A DNA stretch of 64,000 bases from Halomonas sp. (GCA_018401555.1 JAGYKP010000099.1:124001-188000), one strand, 5' to 3'. Shown: positions 10,156 through 20,511, counted from the first letter of the stretch. The notes: generated by a model not told the origin, from the letters alone. Program-made: numbers and translations.

Positions 10156-11522
10156 ATGAGTAACCGACAGGAGCAGCCGCTCCTCAACGACTGGTTCCAG
10201 AATCACGGTATCACCGAGGTGGAGTGCCTGGTCAGCGACCTGACCGGCATCCTCAAGGGCAAGATCATGCCCGCCGGCAAGTACCTCAACGGTGGGCGAC
10301 CGCGCCTGCCCGACTCGATCTTCATCCAGACCGTCACCGGGGGCTATCCCGATGACGAGGACATCCGCTTCTGGAATCCCGCCGAACGGGACATGGAGCT
10401 GGTGCCCGATCCCAAGGCCGTCTTCCTGGTGCCCTGGGCCGAGGATCCCACCGCCCAGATCATCCACGACTGCTACTACCTGACCGGCGAGCCGGTGGAA
10501 CTGGCGCCGCGCCATGTGCTCAAGCGGGTGCTGGAGCTCTATGCCAAGCGTGGCTGGACCCCGGTGATCGCCCCCGAGGTGGAGTTCTATCTGGTCAAGA
10601 CCAACACCGACTCCGACTACCCCCTGGAGCCGCCCATCGGCCGTACCGGGCGCCAGGAGAGCAGCCGCCAGTCCTTCTCCATTGACGCGGTCAACGAGTT
10701 CGATCCGCTGTTCGAGGAGATGTACGACTACTGCGAGGCCATGAATCTCGACCTGGACACCCTGATCCACGAAGAGGGGGCGGGGCAGATGGAGGTCAAT
10801 TTCCAGCACGGTGACCCTCTCGCACTGGCCGATCAGGTGGTGATGTTCAAGCGCACCCTGCGCGAGACGGCACTGCGCCACGGCATGTACGCCACCTTCA
10901 TGGCCAAGCCCATGGCCAATGAGCCGGGCAGTTCCATGCATATCCACCAGAGCCTGCTGGACGCCAAGGACGGGCATAACGTCTTCGCCGGCGACGACGG
11001 CCAGCCCAGCCGGCTCTTCCACCACTTCATCGGCGGCCTGCAGAGTACCTGCCGGCGGTGATGCCGCTGCTGGCCCCCAACGTCAACTCCTATCGTCGCC
11101 TGATGCGCACCGAGAGCAGCGGTTCGGCGCCGATCAACGTGGAGTGGGGCATGGACAACCGCACGGTGGGGCTGCGGGTGCCGGTCTCGTCGCCCGAGGC
11201 GACCCGGGTGGAGAACCGCCTGGCCGGCGCCGATGCCAACCCCTATCTGGTGATGGCGGCCTCGCTGGCCTGTGGCTACCTGGGGATGCTCAGCCAGCTG
11301 GAGCCGCGCCCGCCGATGACCGGCTCCGCCTGGTCCGGCGGTCACAAGCTGCCCGACGATATCGGCCCGGCCCTGGATCTGCTGCACGACTGCCAGCCCC
11401 TGGCCGATATCCTCGGTGAGCGCTTTACCCACAGCTACCTGGCGGTGAAACGCGCCGAGCATCGTGCCTATTTCCAGGTGATCAGTTCCTGGGAGCGGGA
11501 GCATCTGCTGCTCAGGGTCTAG
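10156..11522 (+). CDS. puuA: Gamma-glutamylpolyamine synthetase, glutamine-synthetase family, copy 1, frameshifted
   Basis: ATP-dependent ligation of glutamate to putrescine or a related amine, the protecting step of the Puu pathway. The protein has 455 residues after correction. Glutamine-synthetase signatures present: EVEFYLV, GAGQMEVNFQHGD, SSMHIHQSL, NSYRRL and VENRLAGADANPYL. One G is missing near 11043; restored, QEYLPAVMPLLAPN joins the two halves. Start ATG 10156 is chosen because AAGGA lies 7 bases upstream, whereas ATG 10138 abuts the potD hairpin. Position between two Pot-type binding proteins argues for a polyamine substrate rather than ammonia. Two further paralogues lie in the window. 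Confidence 0.87.
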
Positions 11523-11530
11523 GCTTACTG

Positions 11531-11552
11531 CCGGGCGCCTCGACGCGCCCGG
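11531..11552 (+). terminator. Intercistronic hairpin after puuA
   Basis: An 8-base stem CCGGGCGC/GCGCCCGG with a 6-base loop begins 8 bases after the ligase stop and 25 bases before the next binding-protein gene. It lacks a T-tract. Probably an mRNA-processing or stabilising hairpin rather than a full stop. Confidence 0.45.
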
Positions 11553-11576
11553 TGATCCGCAACAGGGAGAATGACG

Positions 11577-12654
11577 ATGCTGATGACACCGAGACGCTGG
11601 GCGCCGCTCGCCGGACTGGAGCCTGCTCACGCTGAGCGTGGCCGCTGCGGCCGACGGCAAGCTGCGGTTGTTCAACTGGTCGGACTACATGGATCCGGCC
11701 ATCATCGAGGACTTCGAGGAGGAGAGCGGCCTGGAGGTGGTGCAGAACTACTACAACTCCAACGCCGAGCTGTTCTCCAAGCTCACCGCCGGGGGCGACG
11801 CGCAGTACGACCTGATCGTGCCCTCGGACTACTTCGTGCCGCGGCTGATCGACGCCGGGCTGATCCGGCCGCTCGCCGCCGAGGGCGAGGCGCTGGAGGG
11901 GCACGACAATATCCTCGACGAGTTCCGCGCACCCAGCTATGACCCCGAGGGCGCCTATACCGTGCCCTACCTGTGGGGGGCCACCGGCATCGTCTACAAC
12001 ACCGAGACCTGGCCCGACCCGGTACCGAGCTGGGGCCTGCTCTATGATCCCGAGGTCAACGACGACTACCCCTTCGCGCTGCTCAAGGGGGACGCCCAGT
12101 TCACCTTCGGCACCGCCTGCGCCTTCCAGGGGGCCGGCTTCGACTGCGTGGGTCAGGAGCCCTGGGTAGCGGCGGCCAGGCGGGTCATCGAGACCCGCGG
12201 CCGAGACAATTTCGTCGGCTTCGTGGATGCCACGGCGGCCATCGAACAGGTGGCCAACGGGGTGATTCACGCCGGCATCGCCTACAACGGTGACCTGGCC
12301 GGCAAGCGTGCCGAGGATCCCGAGACCTACGGCAAGCTGGGTTTCTTCATACCCGAGGAGGGATCCCAGCGCTGGGTCGACGTGCTGGCGATCCCGGCGC
12401 GCGCCCCGAACCCCGAGGCCGCGCAAGCCTTCATCGAGTACCTGCTGCGTCCCGAGGTGGCCGCCCAGCTGGCCAACTACAACTTCTATACCACGCCCAA
12501 CGAGGCGGCCCTGTCGCTGGTCAACGATGCCCTGCGCGAACCGCCGGTGATGCCCGACGAGGCCGCCCGCGAGCGCTTGCATTTCACCCCCTCGGTGAGT
12601 GGCGAGCAGCTGGAGCTGCTTCAGGAGCTATGGAACGAGGCGCGCAGCCGCTGA
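11577..12654 (+). CDS. potF: Second polyamine-binding periplasmic protein (PotF-like), frameshifted in signal peptide
   Basis: A paralogue of the protein at 9039, sharing LFNWSDYMDP, VVQNYYNSN and WGATGIVYNTETWPD, so another periplasmic polyamine receptor that may use the PotABC membrane complex. One extra G near 11617 splits the signal peptide; without it, APLAGLSLLTLSVAAAA leads straight into the mature ADGKLRLFNW (358 residues in all). ATG 11577 is chosen because AGGGAG lies 7 bases upstream; ATGs at 11571 and 11583 are alternatives. No permease or ATPase accompanies it. It ends before a strong terminator. Confidence 0.87.
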
Positions 12655-12674
12655 GGTTGGCCGCGCTCGCCATC

Positions 12675-12708
12675 ACGCCGCCGGGGGCACCTCCGGCGGC
12701 GTCTTTTT
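12675..12708 (+). terminator. Rho-independent terminator after the polyamine operon
   Basis: A perfect 10-base stem (ACGCCGCCGG / CCGGCGGCGT) with an 8-base loop is followed by CTTTTT. This is the clearest intrinsic terminator in the window and closes the unit that starts with the first PuuB-type gene. Confidence 0.9.
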
Positions 12709-12732
12709 GGTTAATATATAATACCACCATGT

Positions 12733-12762
12733 TTGCCATGTTCCTGGATTGCTCGGTAATAT
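12733..12762 (+). promoter_or_regulatory. Candidate sigma70 promoter for the second puuB
   Basis: TTGCCA at 12733-12738 and TAATAT at 12757-12762 are spaced by 18 bases, 38 bases before the start codon. The region is strikingly AT-rich for this genome. A consensus TATAAT at 12717-12722 is an alternative -10, but its -35 would fall inside the terminator stem. A direct repeat CCATGTT TGCCATGTT overlaps the candidate -35 and could be a regulator site. Confidence 0.4.
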
Positions 12763-12800
12763 GGCGGACAGGTGTTGAATAAAATCTCCAAGGGGGTCTC

Positions 12801-14115
12801 ATGTCCGTCTCGTTCGAGCCCGATCACGCCGCGTCCTGGTACGCAGCCACCGCCAATCCTGCTCCCGAGCGCCCCGCCCTCGAGGGCGAGGTCGAGTGCG
12901 ATGTCTGCGTGGTGGGCGCCGGCTTCACCGGCATCTCCGCCGCCCTGCACCTGGCGGAGCGGGGCCTTTCGGTGGTGGTGCTGGAGGCCGTGCGGGTCGG
13001 CTACGGCGCCTCCGGGCGCAATGGCGGCCAGATCGTCAACAGCTACAGCCGCGACATGGACGTGATCGAGGCCAAGTACGGTGCCGAGACCGCCCGTGCC
13101 CTGGGGGACATGGCCTTCGAAGGCAACCGCATCATCCGCGAGCGCGTCGAGCGCTATGCCATCGACTGCGACCTCCGGGACGGCAACCTCTTCGCCGCCT
13201 GCAATCAAAAGCAGCTCGCAGGGGCTGCGCGAGCACCAGGCGCTGTGGGAGCGCTATGGCTACCGCGAGCTCGAGCTGCTGGAAGGCGAGGCACTCAAGC
13301 GTGAGGTGAACAGCGACCGCTACACCGGCGCCCTGGTGGACCGCGGCGGCGGCCACCTGCACCCGCTCAACCTGGTGCTGGGCCAGGCGGCGGCCGTCGA
13401 GTCGCTGGGAGGGCGCATCTTCGAATACTCGCCGGTCACCGGTCTCGAACATGGTGAGCCCGTGGTGGTGCGCACCGAGAAGGGCCGTGTGCGGGCCGAG
13501 CGGGTGGTGATGGCCGGCAACGCCTACCTCAAGGGGGTGCTGCCGGAGATCGAGTGGCAGGCGCAAGTCGATGCGCCCTGGGCGGCACCCAGATCATTCA
13601 CCACTTCTCCCTCGAGCCGGCTGGATGCGGCGCGGGCCCGCGCGCTGATCCCCAACGGCCTGGCGGTGGAGGACTGCAACTACCTGCTCGACTACTACCG
13701 CCTGACCCGTGACAACCGGCTGCTCTATGGCGGCGGTGTCAACTACGGCGGCAGCGACCCGGCGGACATCACGGCCGTGATCCGTCCCAAGATGCTCAAG
13801 ACCTTTCCCGAACTCGCCGACGTCAAGGTCGACTACGCCTGGAGTGGCACCTTCCTGATGACCCTGAACCGTCTGCCGCAGTTCGGGGTGGTCAACGGCA
13901 ATGTCTACTACGCCCAGGGCTATTCCGGCCACGGCGTCACCTGCACCCATCTCGCCGGCAAGCTGATCGCCGAGGTAATGCACGGCCAGGGGGAGCGCTT
14001 CGATGCCTTCGCCGGGCTGCCTCAGCTGCCATTCCCGGGGGGGCGCCTGCTGCGGGTGCCGCTCTCGGCCATCGGCGCCTGGTACTACCAGACCCGCGAC
14101 AGGCTGGGGATATAA
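12801..14115 (+). CDS. puuB: Gamma-glutamylputrescine oxidase-like FAD oxidoreductase, second copy, several frameshifts
   Basis: A paralogue of the protein at 4837 in the same DAO family, with about 437 residues. The FAD fold VCVVGAGFTGISAALHLAERG lies at residues 32-52, followed by YGASGRNGGQ, LDYYRLTRDNRLLYGGGVNY and the ending YYAQGYSGHG. An inserted base near 13216 shifts the frame (QKQL-QGLREHQALW when corrected). A stretch at 13555-13630 reads correctly only in another frame (GGTQII...SLEP), so at least two more errors lie there. AAGGGGG precedes the ATG. It has its own upstream terminator and promoter, so expression is separate from the pot operon. Substrate is inferred, not known. Confidence 0.82.
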
Positions 14116-14175
14116 GGACCGGCCTGTTCACCGATGCCGGGAAAATGAACGGCACGGGATGCGGTGGCGAGTGAC

Positions 14176-15054
14176 TCAGGTGAACTTTCGGAACAGGCTG
14201 GTCATGTCGAACAGCTCATCCAGTCGCTCATAGCGATCACGGGCTTCCGGCCAGCGCTGCTCCTGCACCGCGGCGATCATGGTCTCAAGGAGCATCATGG
14301 TCGCCACGCTGGAATCCCATCCCGAGGGAATCTCCACCCAGCAGTTGAAGGTGAAGTCGGCCAGCGAGGAGATGGGGGAGCCCCACTGGTCGGTGAACAG
14401 CACGACGCGCACGTCACGCTTGCGCACCATTTCCGTGAGCCGCAGCAGGTTGGTCTCGTAACGGCGGATATCGAAGATCAGCAGGGTTTCACCCGGCTCC
14501 ATGTCCAGTACGTAATGTGGCCAGGTGCCGGAAGACGAGGTCATGTGGGTCACGCGAGGGCGCACCGCCTGGAAGTGCGTGAAGGCGTAGTCGGCGAGCG
14601 CCTGGGTGATGCGTCCGCCGACGATGTAGAGCCGCCGGTCGGCATCGGCCAGTTGAGCGGTGGCCCGATCGAACCGCTCCTTGTCGACATGCGTGAAGGT
14701 CTGCTGGATATTGCCCGTGACCGCCTGGGCGAAGCGGTTGAGCAGGTGCGTCTCGGGGGCGGCGGATGACCAGTTGGCGCGCCTCTGGGTGGGGCCGACC
14801 CCCGTCGCCTCCAGCTCGCGAAGCAGGGCCTTGTGAAACTCCGGGTAGCCACTGAACCCCAGCTTCTTGACCATCCGCGCCACCGTGGGAGAGGAGACGC
14901 CCACGTTGCCAGCCACGATGGTGATGGAGGCCAGGCCGGCCGCTGGATAGTTGTCGAGCAGGGCGTTGGCAAACTTGCGTTCCGCTTGCGTGAGCGCCGG
15001 GTAATGCTGGCGGATCAGCTCTCGCACGGTGGGGGCTGAGTCGGCGGTCGTCAT
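14176..15054 (-). CDS. RpiR-family transcriptional regulator
   Basis: A 292-residue regulator with an N-terminal helix-turn-helix (about residues 1-80, including VAGNVGVSSPTVARMVKKLGF) and a C-terminal SIS domain (about 115-250, LYIVGGRITQALADY and LLIFDIRRYETNLLRL) that in this family senses a phosphorylated sugar or metabolite. The ATG at 15054 is supported by AAGGA six bases upstream. A longer in-frame extension to 15246 would run into the divergent gene and is not supported. It is divergent from the amidohydrolase/TRAP run and the obvious candidate to regulate it. Some SIS-domain regulators of this family control TRAP-linked amine or taurine use; that is family knowledge only. Confidence 0.85.
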   Translation of the reverse strand: MTTADSAPTVRELIRQHYPALTQAERKFANALLDNYPAAGLASITIVAGNVGVSSPTVARMVKKLGFSGYPEFHKALLRELEATGVGPTQRRANWSSAAPETHLLNRFAQAVTGNIQQTFTHVDKERFDRATAQLADADRRLYIVGGRITQALADYAFTHFQAVRPRVTHMTSSSGTWPHYVLDMEPGETLLIFDIRRYETNLLRLTEMVRKRDVRVVLFTDQWGSPISSLADFTFNCWVEIPSGWDSSVATMMLLETMIAAVQEQRWPEARDRYERLDELFDMTSLFRKFT

Positions 15055-15144
15055 GACGAGTCCTTCATAACGCGTCCTTCCCGATAGGCGCCGGGCACCC
15101 GATGACGCGGGCGGATCGACGTGGAAACGGTGATTGAAGAAATA

Positions 15145-15174
15145 TTGACACACCGACTTTTCGACGTCTATATC
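15145..15174 (+). promoter_or_regulatory. Candidate sigma70 promoter of the amidohydrolase/TRAP run
   Basis: A consensus TTGACA (15145-15150) and TATATC (15169-15174) are spaced by 18 bases and end 26 bases before the ATG at 15200. The sequence just upstream, TTGAAGAAATATT, is AT-rich and partly symmetric, and could be an operator for the divergent RpiR regulator. Confidence 0.6.
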
Positions 15175-15199
15175 TTTACAGGACCGTGGAGGAGTCCTG

Positions 15200-15996
15200 A
15201 TGTCCAGCGCAATCGAGTCGTCATCCCCGAGCGTCGAGATCCACAACCGTCAGGGCAGCGGCCCCGCCGTGATCCTGTGCGAGCATGCGTCTCATCATAT
15301 CCCCGAGCAATACCATGACCTGGGTCTGAAGCCCGCGCATCGTTGCAGTCATGCGGCATGGGATCCCGGTGCGCGGGCCGTGGCCGTGACGCTGTCGGCG
15401 ATGCTGGATTCGCCCCTGGTTGCCAGCCGGATCTCGCGGCTGGTCTACGACTGCAACCGTCCCCCCGAGGCGGAAAGCGCGATGCCCGAGCGCGTGGAAG
15501 TCATCGACGTGCCGGGCAATCACCAGCTGACGGCAGAAGAGCGTTCGGCTCGGGTCGAGGCGGTCTATCGTCCCGTTCTGCGACGCCGTGACTCGGGTGA
15601 TCGACGCGTGCGTCGCGCCGTACCCCGACGGTGCTGATCACTATCCATAGCTTCACGCCGAGCTTTCATGGTCAGGCCCGCACGGTCGAGATCGGCATCC
15701 TGCATGATGTCGACCGGCGAATGGCCGATGCAATGCTGGCGCAAGCCACGCGCCTTCCCCATCGCCGGATCGAGCGCAACGCTCCCTACGGGCCCGAGGA
15801 TGGGGTGACCCACTCGCTGAAGCGGCATGGCATCGACAACGGGCTGGCGAACGTGATGATCGAGATTCGCAATGACCTGCTGGCCACGCCGGAAGGGGAG
15901 GAGGCGCTGGCCCGGGAACTGTCGCAGCTGATCCGGCCCGCCCTGACCAGCCTGGGGATGGCACCAGCGGCCGGGGAGGGGCAGCAAGATGCCTAG
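15200..15996 (+). CDS. N-formylglutamate amidohydrolase-like enzyme, frameshifted
   Basis: Member of the N-formylglutamate deformylase/amidohydrolase family (PF05013), zinc-dependent enzymes that cleave an acyl group or amide next to glutamate. It has 264 residues after correction. Family features: ILCEHASHHIP near residue 30, YDCNRPPEA, ITIHSFTP, the GILHDVDRRMAD segment and the ending EIRNDLL. Two single-base insertions, near 15575 and 15622, break the middle; removing both gives YRPFCDAVTRVIDACVAPYPTVLITIHSF. It is the first gene after the promoter and overlaps dctQ by 8 bases. No histidine-utilisation genes are nearby. With a glutamate ligase in the same run, I infer that it may hydrolyse a gamma-glutamyl amide product rather than formylglutamate. 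Confidence 0.82.
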
Positions 15997-16581
15997 GGCC
16001 ATCCTGATCTATATCGGTGCCATCGAGGCCATGAACCGCGTCATCGGTCGAATGGCGATGTACCTGATCTTCGTGCTGATGGCGGTCCTGCTGTGGTCAT
16101 CGACCTCCAAGGTGTTCATGACGCCCTCGGCGTGGACGCTGGAAACCGCGCAATTCGTCATGGTGGCCTATTTCGTGCTGGGCGGGCCCTACTCGATCCA
16201 GTTGGGGTCGAACGTGCGCATGGACCTCTTCTATGGCGACTGGAGCCCGAAGACCAAGGCCTGGGTAGATGCCATCACGGTCTTCTTCCTGATCTTCTAT
16301 CTCGGCGTGCTGCTCTATGGCGGCCTGGTGTCGACAGCGTATTCGCTCGGCTACTCGGCAGCGAGCCGTTCGACTTCTTCCTGTCCCTCATCGCTACCTT
16401 TGTCACCGAGGGCCCGTCGGCGGCGGGAGAGAAGCTCGGCCTGAAGGCGCAGCCCCACGGCCTGGCGACCTGGCTCTGGCCGATCAAGACAATACTCTGT
16501 CTCGGCGTGTTCCTGATGATCCTCCAGTCCCTCGCCGAGTTCTTCAAGGATATCGGCCGTCTGCGCGGGGTGCTCGACTGA
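15989..16581 (+). CDS. dctQ: TRAP transporter small membrane subunit (DctQ), frameshifted
   Basis: Four-helix membrane subunit of a sodium-driven TRAP importer. Hydrophobic helices run from MYLIFVLMAVLLWSS; the family segments FVMVAYFVLGGPYSIQLGSNVRMDLFYG and PIKTILCLGVFLMILQSLAEFFKDI are clear. A frame change near 16350 (net -1) separates them; the corrected protein is about 197 residues. The start overlaps the preceding gene by 8 bases and the stop overlaps the dctM start by one base (TGATG), so translation is coupled. Confidence 0.85.
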
Positions 16582-17903
16582 TGCCGTACGAGATGATCGC
16601 CATCGTGATGTTCAGCGCCATGATGCTGATGCTGTTTACTGGCCAGCGTGTGTTCGGCGCTATCGGTTTCGTCGGTGCACTGGCCGGTGTCCTGCTGTGG
16701 GGAACGGGCGGGGTCGATATTCCGTTTTCATCGGCGATGAAGCTGATGAAATGGTATCCGCTGCTGACCCTTCCGATGTTCATCTTCATGGGCTATGTGC
16801 TCTCGGAGAGTCGCATCGCTGATGACCTCTACCGCATGTTCCATGTCTGGATGGGGCCGGTCAGGGGAGGCCTTGCCATCGGGACGATAGGACTCATGGT
16901 GCTCATCTCGGCCATGAACGGCCTGTCGGTGGCCGGGATGGCGATCGGTGCCACGATCGCCTTGCCCGAACTGCTGCGGCGGGGCTACGACAAGATCATG
17001 GTGACCGGCGTCATCCAGGCGGGATCCAGCCTCGGGATTCTCGTGCCGCCCTCGGTGGTGCTGGTGCTGTACGCGATGATCGCCCGCCAGCCCGTCGGGC
17101 AGCTGTGGCTTGCGGGGTGTTGCCGGGGCTGATGATGGCGACGCTGTTCATCATCTATATCTATGTCCGCTGCCGCCTGCAGCCCTCCCTGGGGCCGGTC
17201 CTGCCCATTGAGGAGCGCAATGTGTCGCTTGCCGAGAAGCTGCGCCTGCTGAGGGCGGGCCTGCTGCCGCTGGTCATCTTTGCCGTGATGATGGTGCCGT
17301 TCGTCAAGGGCTGGACATCTCTGGTCGAGAGTTCCGCCGTGGGGGCGGTGACTGCGCTGCTGGCGGCAACGCTCAAGGGGCGGATGACCCGCAAGGTGTT
17401 CGAGGTATCGGTGCGCCAGACCCTGGCCATCACCTGCATGTTCATGTGGATCATCCTGGCCGCGCTCGCCTTCGGTGCCATCTTCGACGGGCTGGGCGCG
17501 GTCAAGGCCATCGAGGACCTGTTCACCGAGCGCCTGGGGCTGTCGCCCTGGATGATCCTGATCCTGATGCAGCTCAGCTTCATCGTGATGGGGACCTTCC
17601 TCGACGATACCGCCATGCTGGTGATCGTGGCGCCGCTCTATGTGCCGCTGGTCGATGCGCTCGGCTTCGACCTGATCTGGTACGGGGTGCTCTACACGAT
17701 CACCACCCAGATCGCCTACATGACGCCGCCGTTCGGCTACAACCTGTTCCTGATGCGTGCCATGGCGCCGCCCGAGATCGGGCTGCGCGATATCTATCGG
17801 TCGATCCTCCCCTTCGTGCTTGGTGATGACGGTCGCCCTCAGCCTGGTGATGGTCTTTCCGCAGATTGCACTCTGGCTTCCGGGCTACATCTATGGGAGT
17901 TGA
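16581..17903 (+). CDS. dctM: TRAP transporter large membrane subunit (DctM), two frameshifts
   Basis: The 12-helix transport subunit of the TRAP system, driving substrate entry with a sodium gradient. Motifs: GQRVFGAIGF, PMFIFMGYVLSES, GILVPPSVVLVLYAMIA, MGTFLDDTAMLVIVAPL and YMTPPFGYNLF. A missing base near 17118 (LWLAGVLPGLMM when restored) and an extra base near 17820 (FVLVMTVALSLVMVFPQIAL when removed) interrupt it. The corrected stop is TGA 17901-17903, about 440 residues, the family length. Without correction the C-terminal helix is lost. Confidence 0.87.
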
Positions 17904-17986
17904 CCATGGCAGGAACCAACAACAAGAGCCTCACCAGGGGCCGACAACGTGTCACATCCGGTAGTTAACACCAGGAGAGCGAGAAA

Positions 17987-19039
17987 ATGACAACAAGACG
18001 CAAGTTTCTGATCAATGCCGCGGCCGGTGCCGCCATCGCGCCGTTGGCCTCACGGGTCATGGCCCAGTCCTCCTCCGAGCCCACCATCAAGTGGCGCATG
18101 CAGACCTATGCCGGTGCCGCCCTGGCGGAGCATGTCGCCAAGCCGGCCATCGACCTGTTCAACCGGATCGCCGGGGATCGCATGCAGATCGAGCTCTACT
18201 ATGCCGACCAGCTGGTGCCGACGGGTGAGCTCTTCCGGGCGATGCAGCGCGGTACCATCGATGCCGTGCAATCGGACGACGACTCCATGGCATCCCCCAC
18301 CGAGGTCACCGTCTTCGGTGGCTACTTCCCCTTCGGGTCACGGTACAGCCTCGATGTGCCGGTGCTGTTCAACCAGTACGGGCTGAAGGAGATCTGGGAG
18401 GAGGAGTACGCCAAGGTCGGTGTCAAGCATGTCAGTGCCGGTGCCTGGGATCCCTGCCATTTCGCCACCAAGGAGCCGATCCGCAGCCTCAAGGATCTGG
18501 AGGGCAAGCGCATCTTTACCTTCCCCACCGCGGGACGCTTCCTGTCGCAGTTCGGCGTGGTGCCGGTGACCCTGCCCTGGGAGGACATCGAGGTGGCCGT
18601 GCAGACCGGCGAGCTGGATGGCATCGCCTGGTCCGGCATCACCGAGGACTATACGGTGGGCTGGGCCGACGTCACCAACTACTTCCTGACCAACAACATC
18701 TCGGGTGCCTGGATCGGGCACTTCTTCGTCAACATGGAGCGCTGGAACGAGCTCCCGGAAGACCTGCGCCTGCTGTTCGAGGTGTGTTGTGAACAGTCCC
18801 ACTATTACCGCCAGCACTGGTACTGGGGCGGCGAGGCCAAGCTGCGTGTCCATGGCGACAAGCTGGAGCTCACCTCGATTCCCGATGCCGAGTGGGATCA
18901 GGTGGAAGCCGCCGCCCAGGAATTCTGGGATGAGATCGCGGCGGAGTCGGAGACCAAGGCCAGGGTGGTCGAGATCTTCAAGCAGTACAACGCCGATATG
19001 CGCAAGGCCGGGCGGCCCTACCGCTACACCGATGCCTGA
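17987..19039 (+). CDS. dctP: TRAP transporter substrate-binding protein (DctP/TakP type), Tat signal
   Basis: Periplasmic receptor of the TRAP importer, 350 residues, intact. The N-terminus TTRRKFLINAAAGAAIAP is a twin-arginine signal, so export is predicted to be in the folded state. The mature part shows the DctP fold: IELYYADQLVPTGELFRAMQRGTID, then LKDLEGKRIFTFPTAGRFL, where an arginine of the type that usually pairs with a ligand carboxylate occurs, then the ITEDYTVGWADVTNYFL aromatic segment. GAGAGCGAGAAA precedes the ATG. The ligand cannot be assigned. The genes around it suggest an amine or amino alcohol, but the arginine argues for an acid group on the ligand. Confidence 0.9.
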   Translation: MTTRRKFLINAAAGAAIAPLASRVMAQSSSEPTIKWRMQTYAGAALAEHVAKPAIDLFNRIAGDRMQIELYYADQLVPTGELFRAMQRGTIDAVQSDDDSMASPTEVTVFGGYFPFGSRYSLDVPVLFNQYGLKEIWEEEYAKVGVKHVSAGAWDPCHFATKEPIRSLKDLEGKRIFTFPTAGRFLSQFGVVPVTLPWEDIEVAVQTGELDGIAWSGITEDYTVGWADVTNYFLTNNISGAWIGHFFVNMERWNELPEDLRLLFEVCCEQSHYYRQHWYWGGEAKLRVHGDKLELTSIPDAEWDQVEAAAQEFWDEIAAESETKARVVEIFKQYNADMRKAGRPYRYTDA

Positions 19040-19048
19040 TCGGGTCAC

Positions 19049-19071
19049 ATGCCCCGGCGGCGCCGGGGCAT
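19049..19071 (+). terminator. Hairpin after the TRAP binding-protein gene
   Basis: A perfect 10-base stem ATGCCCCGGC / GCCGGGGCAT with a 3-base loop starts 9 bases after the dctP stop. No T-tract follows. Probably lowers read-through or protects the dctP message. Confidence 0.55.
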
Positions 19072-19141
19072 CTCTACTGGGCAAGGCGCCGCCCTGATGT
19101 GGGCAGGCATTGATTTCTGGATGCGATGAGGAGCGTCGGCA

Positions 19142-20511
19142 ATGACCAACGCGCTGGCTTTGGATGCCCTTGAGAAGCTGAAGGCCAAGGTGGGAAGCGG
19201 TGAAGTGGACACGGTGCTCGTCTGCATCGTCGACATGCAGGGGCGCCTGATGGGCAAGCGGCTCCATGCGCGTCACTTCGTGGAGGAGGGGTGGGGCGAG
19301 ACCCATTGCTGCAACTACCTGTTGGCCACCGATCTCGAGATGGAAACGCCAGATGGCTATGCCAGCACCTCCTGGAGTGCCGGCTACGGCGACTACATCA
19401 TGAAGCCGGACCTGACCACGCTGCGGCCTGTGCCATGGCTGGAAGGCACGGCCATGGTGCTGTGCGATGTGCTGGATCATCACACTCACGACCCGGTGCC
19501 CCATGCCCCGCGCACCATCCTCAAGCGCCAGCTCGCACGGCTGGAGGCGCTGGGCTTCGATGCGGTCATGGCCACCGAGCTCGAGTTCTTCCTGTTCGCG
19601 GAGAGCCTCGACGAGATCCGCAGGAGCGGGTTTCGCGATATCGAGCCGATCAGCGGCTATAACGAGGACTACCATATCTTCCAGACCACCAAGGAAGAGC
19701 ATGTGTTGCGTCCCCTGCGCAACCATCTCTACGCGGCTGGCATACCGGTGGAAGGCACCAAGGGCGAGGCCGGTTCCGGCCAGGGGGAGCTCAATATCCG
19801 CTATGCGAAGGCGCTCGATACGGCGGACTATCACACCATCGCCAAGCATGCGACCAAGGAGATCGCCTGGCAGCAGGGCAGGGCGGTGACCTTCATGCCC
19901 AAGTGGCACCACGGCCATTCGGGCAGCTCCACCCATATCCATCAGTCACTGTGGCAGGGAGACGCCCCTGCCTTCTTCGACGCAGACGATGCCCATGGCA
20001 TGTCGGCGCTGATGAAGCACTACCTGGCCGGCCTGCTGAAATACGCGCCCGACTATACCTACTTCCTGGCCCCCTATATCAACAGCTACAAGCGTTTCCA
20101 GAAGGGCTCCTTCGCTCCTACGCGAACGGTCTGGTCGGTCGACAACCGCACCGCCGGGTTTCGCCTCTGCGCCGACAACACGCGGGCGGTGCGCATCGAG
20201 TGCCGCATCGGCGGCTCGGACCTGAACCCCTATCTGGCCATGGCGGGCAGCTCGCCGCTGGCATCCAGGGCATTGAGGAGAAGCTCGAGCTGCCACCGCC
20301 CGCCAAGGGGGACACCTATGAGGGAGAGACGGGTCTGATCCCGCAGAACCTGCGCGATGCCATGCACGCGCTGAAGGGGTCTTCCATGCTGCGCGAGGCC
20401 ATGGGGGATGCGGTGGTCGACCACTATGTCCGTGCCGCCGAGGTGGAGCTCGAGGACTTCGACCGGGTGGTGACCGATTACGAGGTGGCACGGGGCTTCG
20501 AGCGCTCGTGA
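19142..20511 (+). CDS. Glutamine-synthetase-family gamma-glutamyl ligase, copy 2, frameshifted
   Basis: An ATP-dependent glutamate-amine ligase of the PuuA/GlnA-like clade, 456 residues after correction. Family motifs: TELEFFLF, GSGQGELNIRYA, SSTHIHQSLW, NSYKRF and VRIECRIGGSDLNPYLAMA. One base is missing near 20248; restoring it gives MAAQLAAGIQGIEEKLEL and an open frame to the TGA at 20509-20511. It follows dctP by about 100 bases and precedes an aldehyde dehydrogenase by 73. Pairing with an alcohol dehydrogenase, rather than an amine oxidase or transaminase, suggests that its product carries a hydroxyl group, as with ethanolamine or alaninol. That substrate call is inference. Streptomyces GlnA4 and Pseudomonas IpuC are known ligases of this kind. 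Confidence 0.85.

Noticed and set aside
14164..14769. 201-residue plus-strand open frame
   Set aside because: Antisense to the RpiR regulator, which has a good ribosome site, helix-turn-helix and SIS domain.
18338..19942. 534-residue open frame on the minus strand
   Set aside because: Antisense to dctP and the second ligase, both of which show clear family motifs. Composition is typical of a GC shadow.
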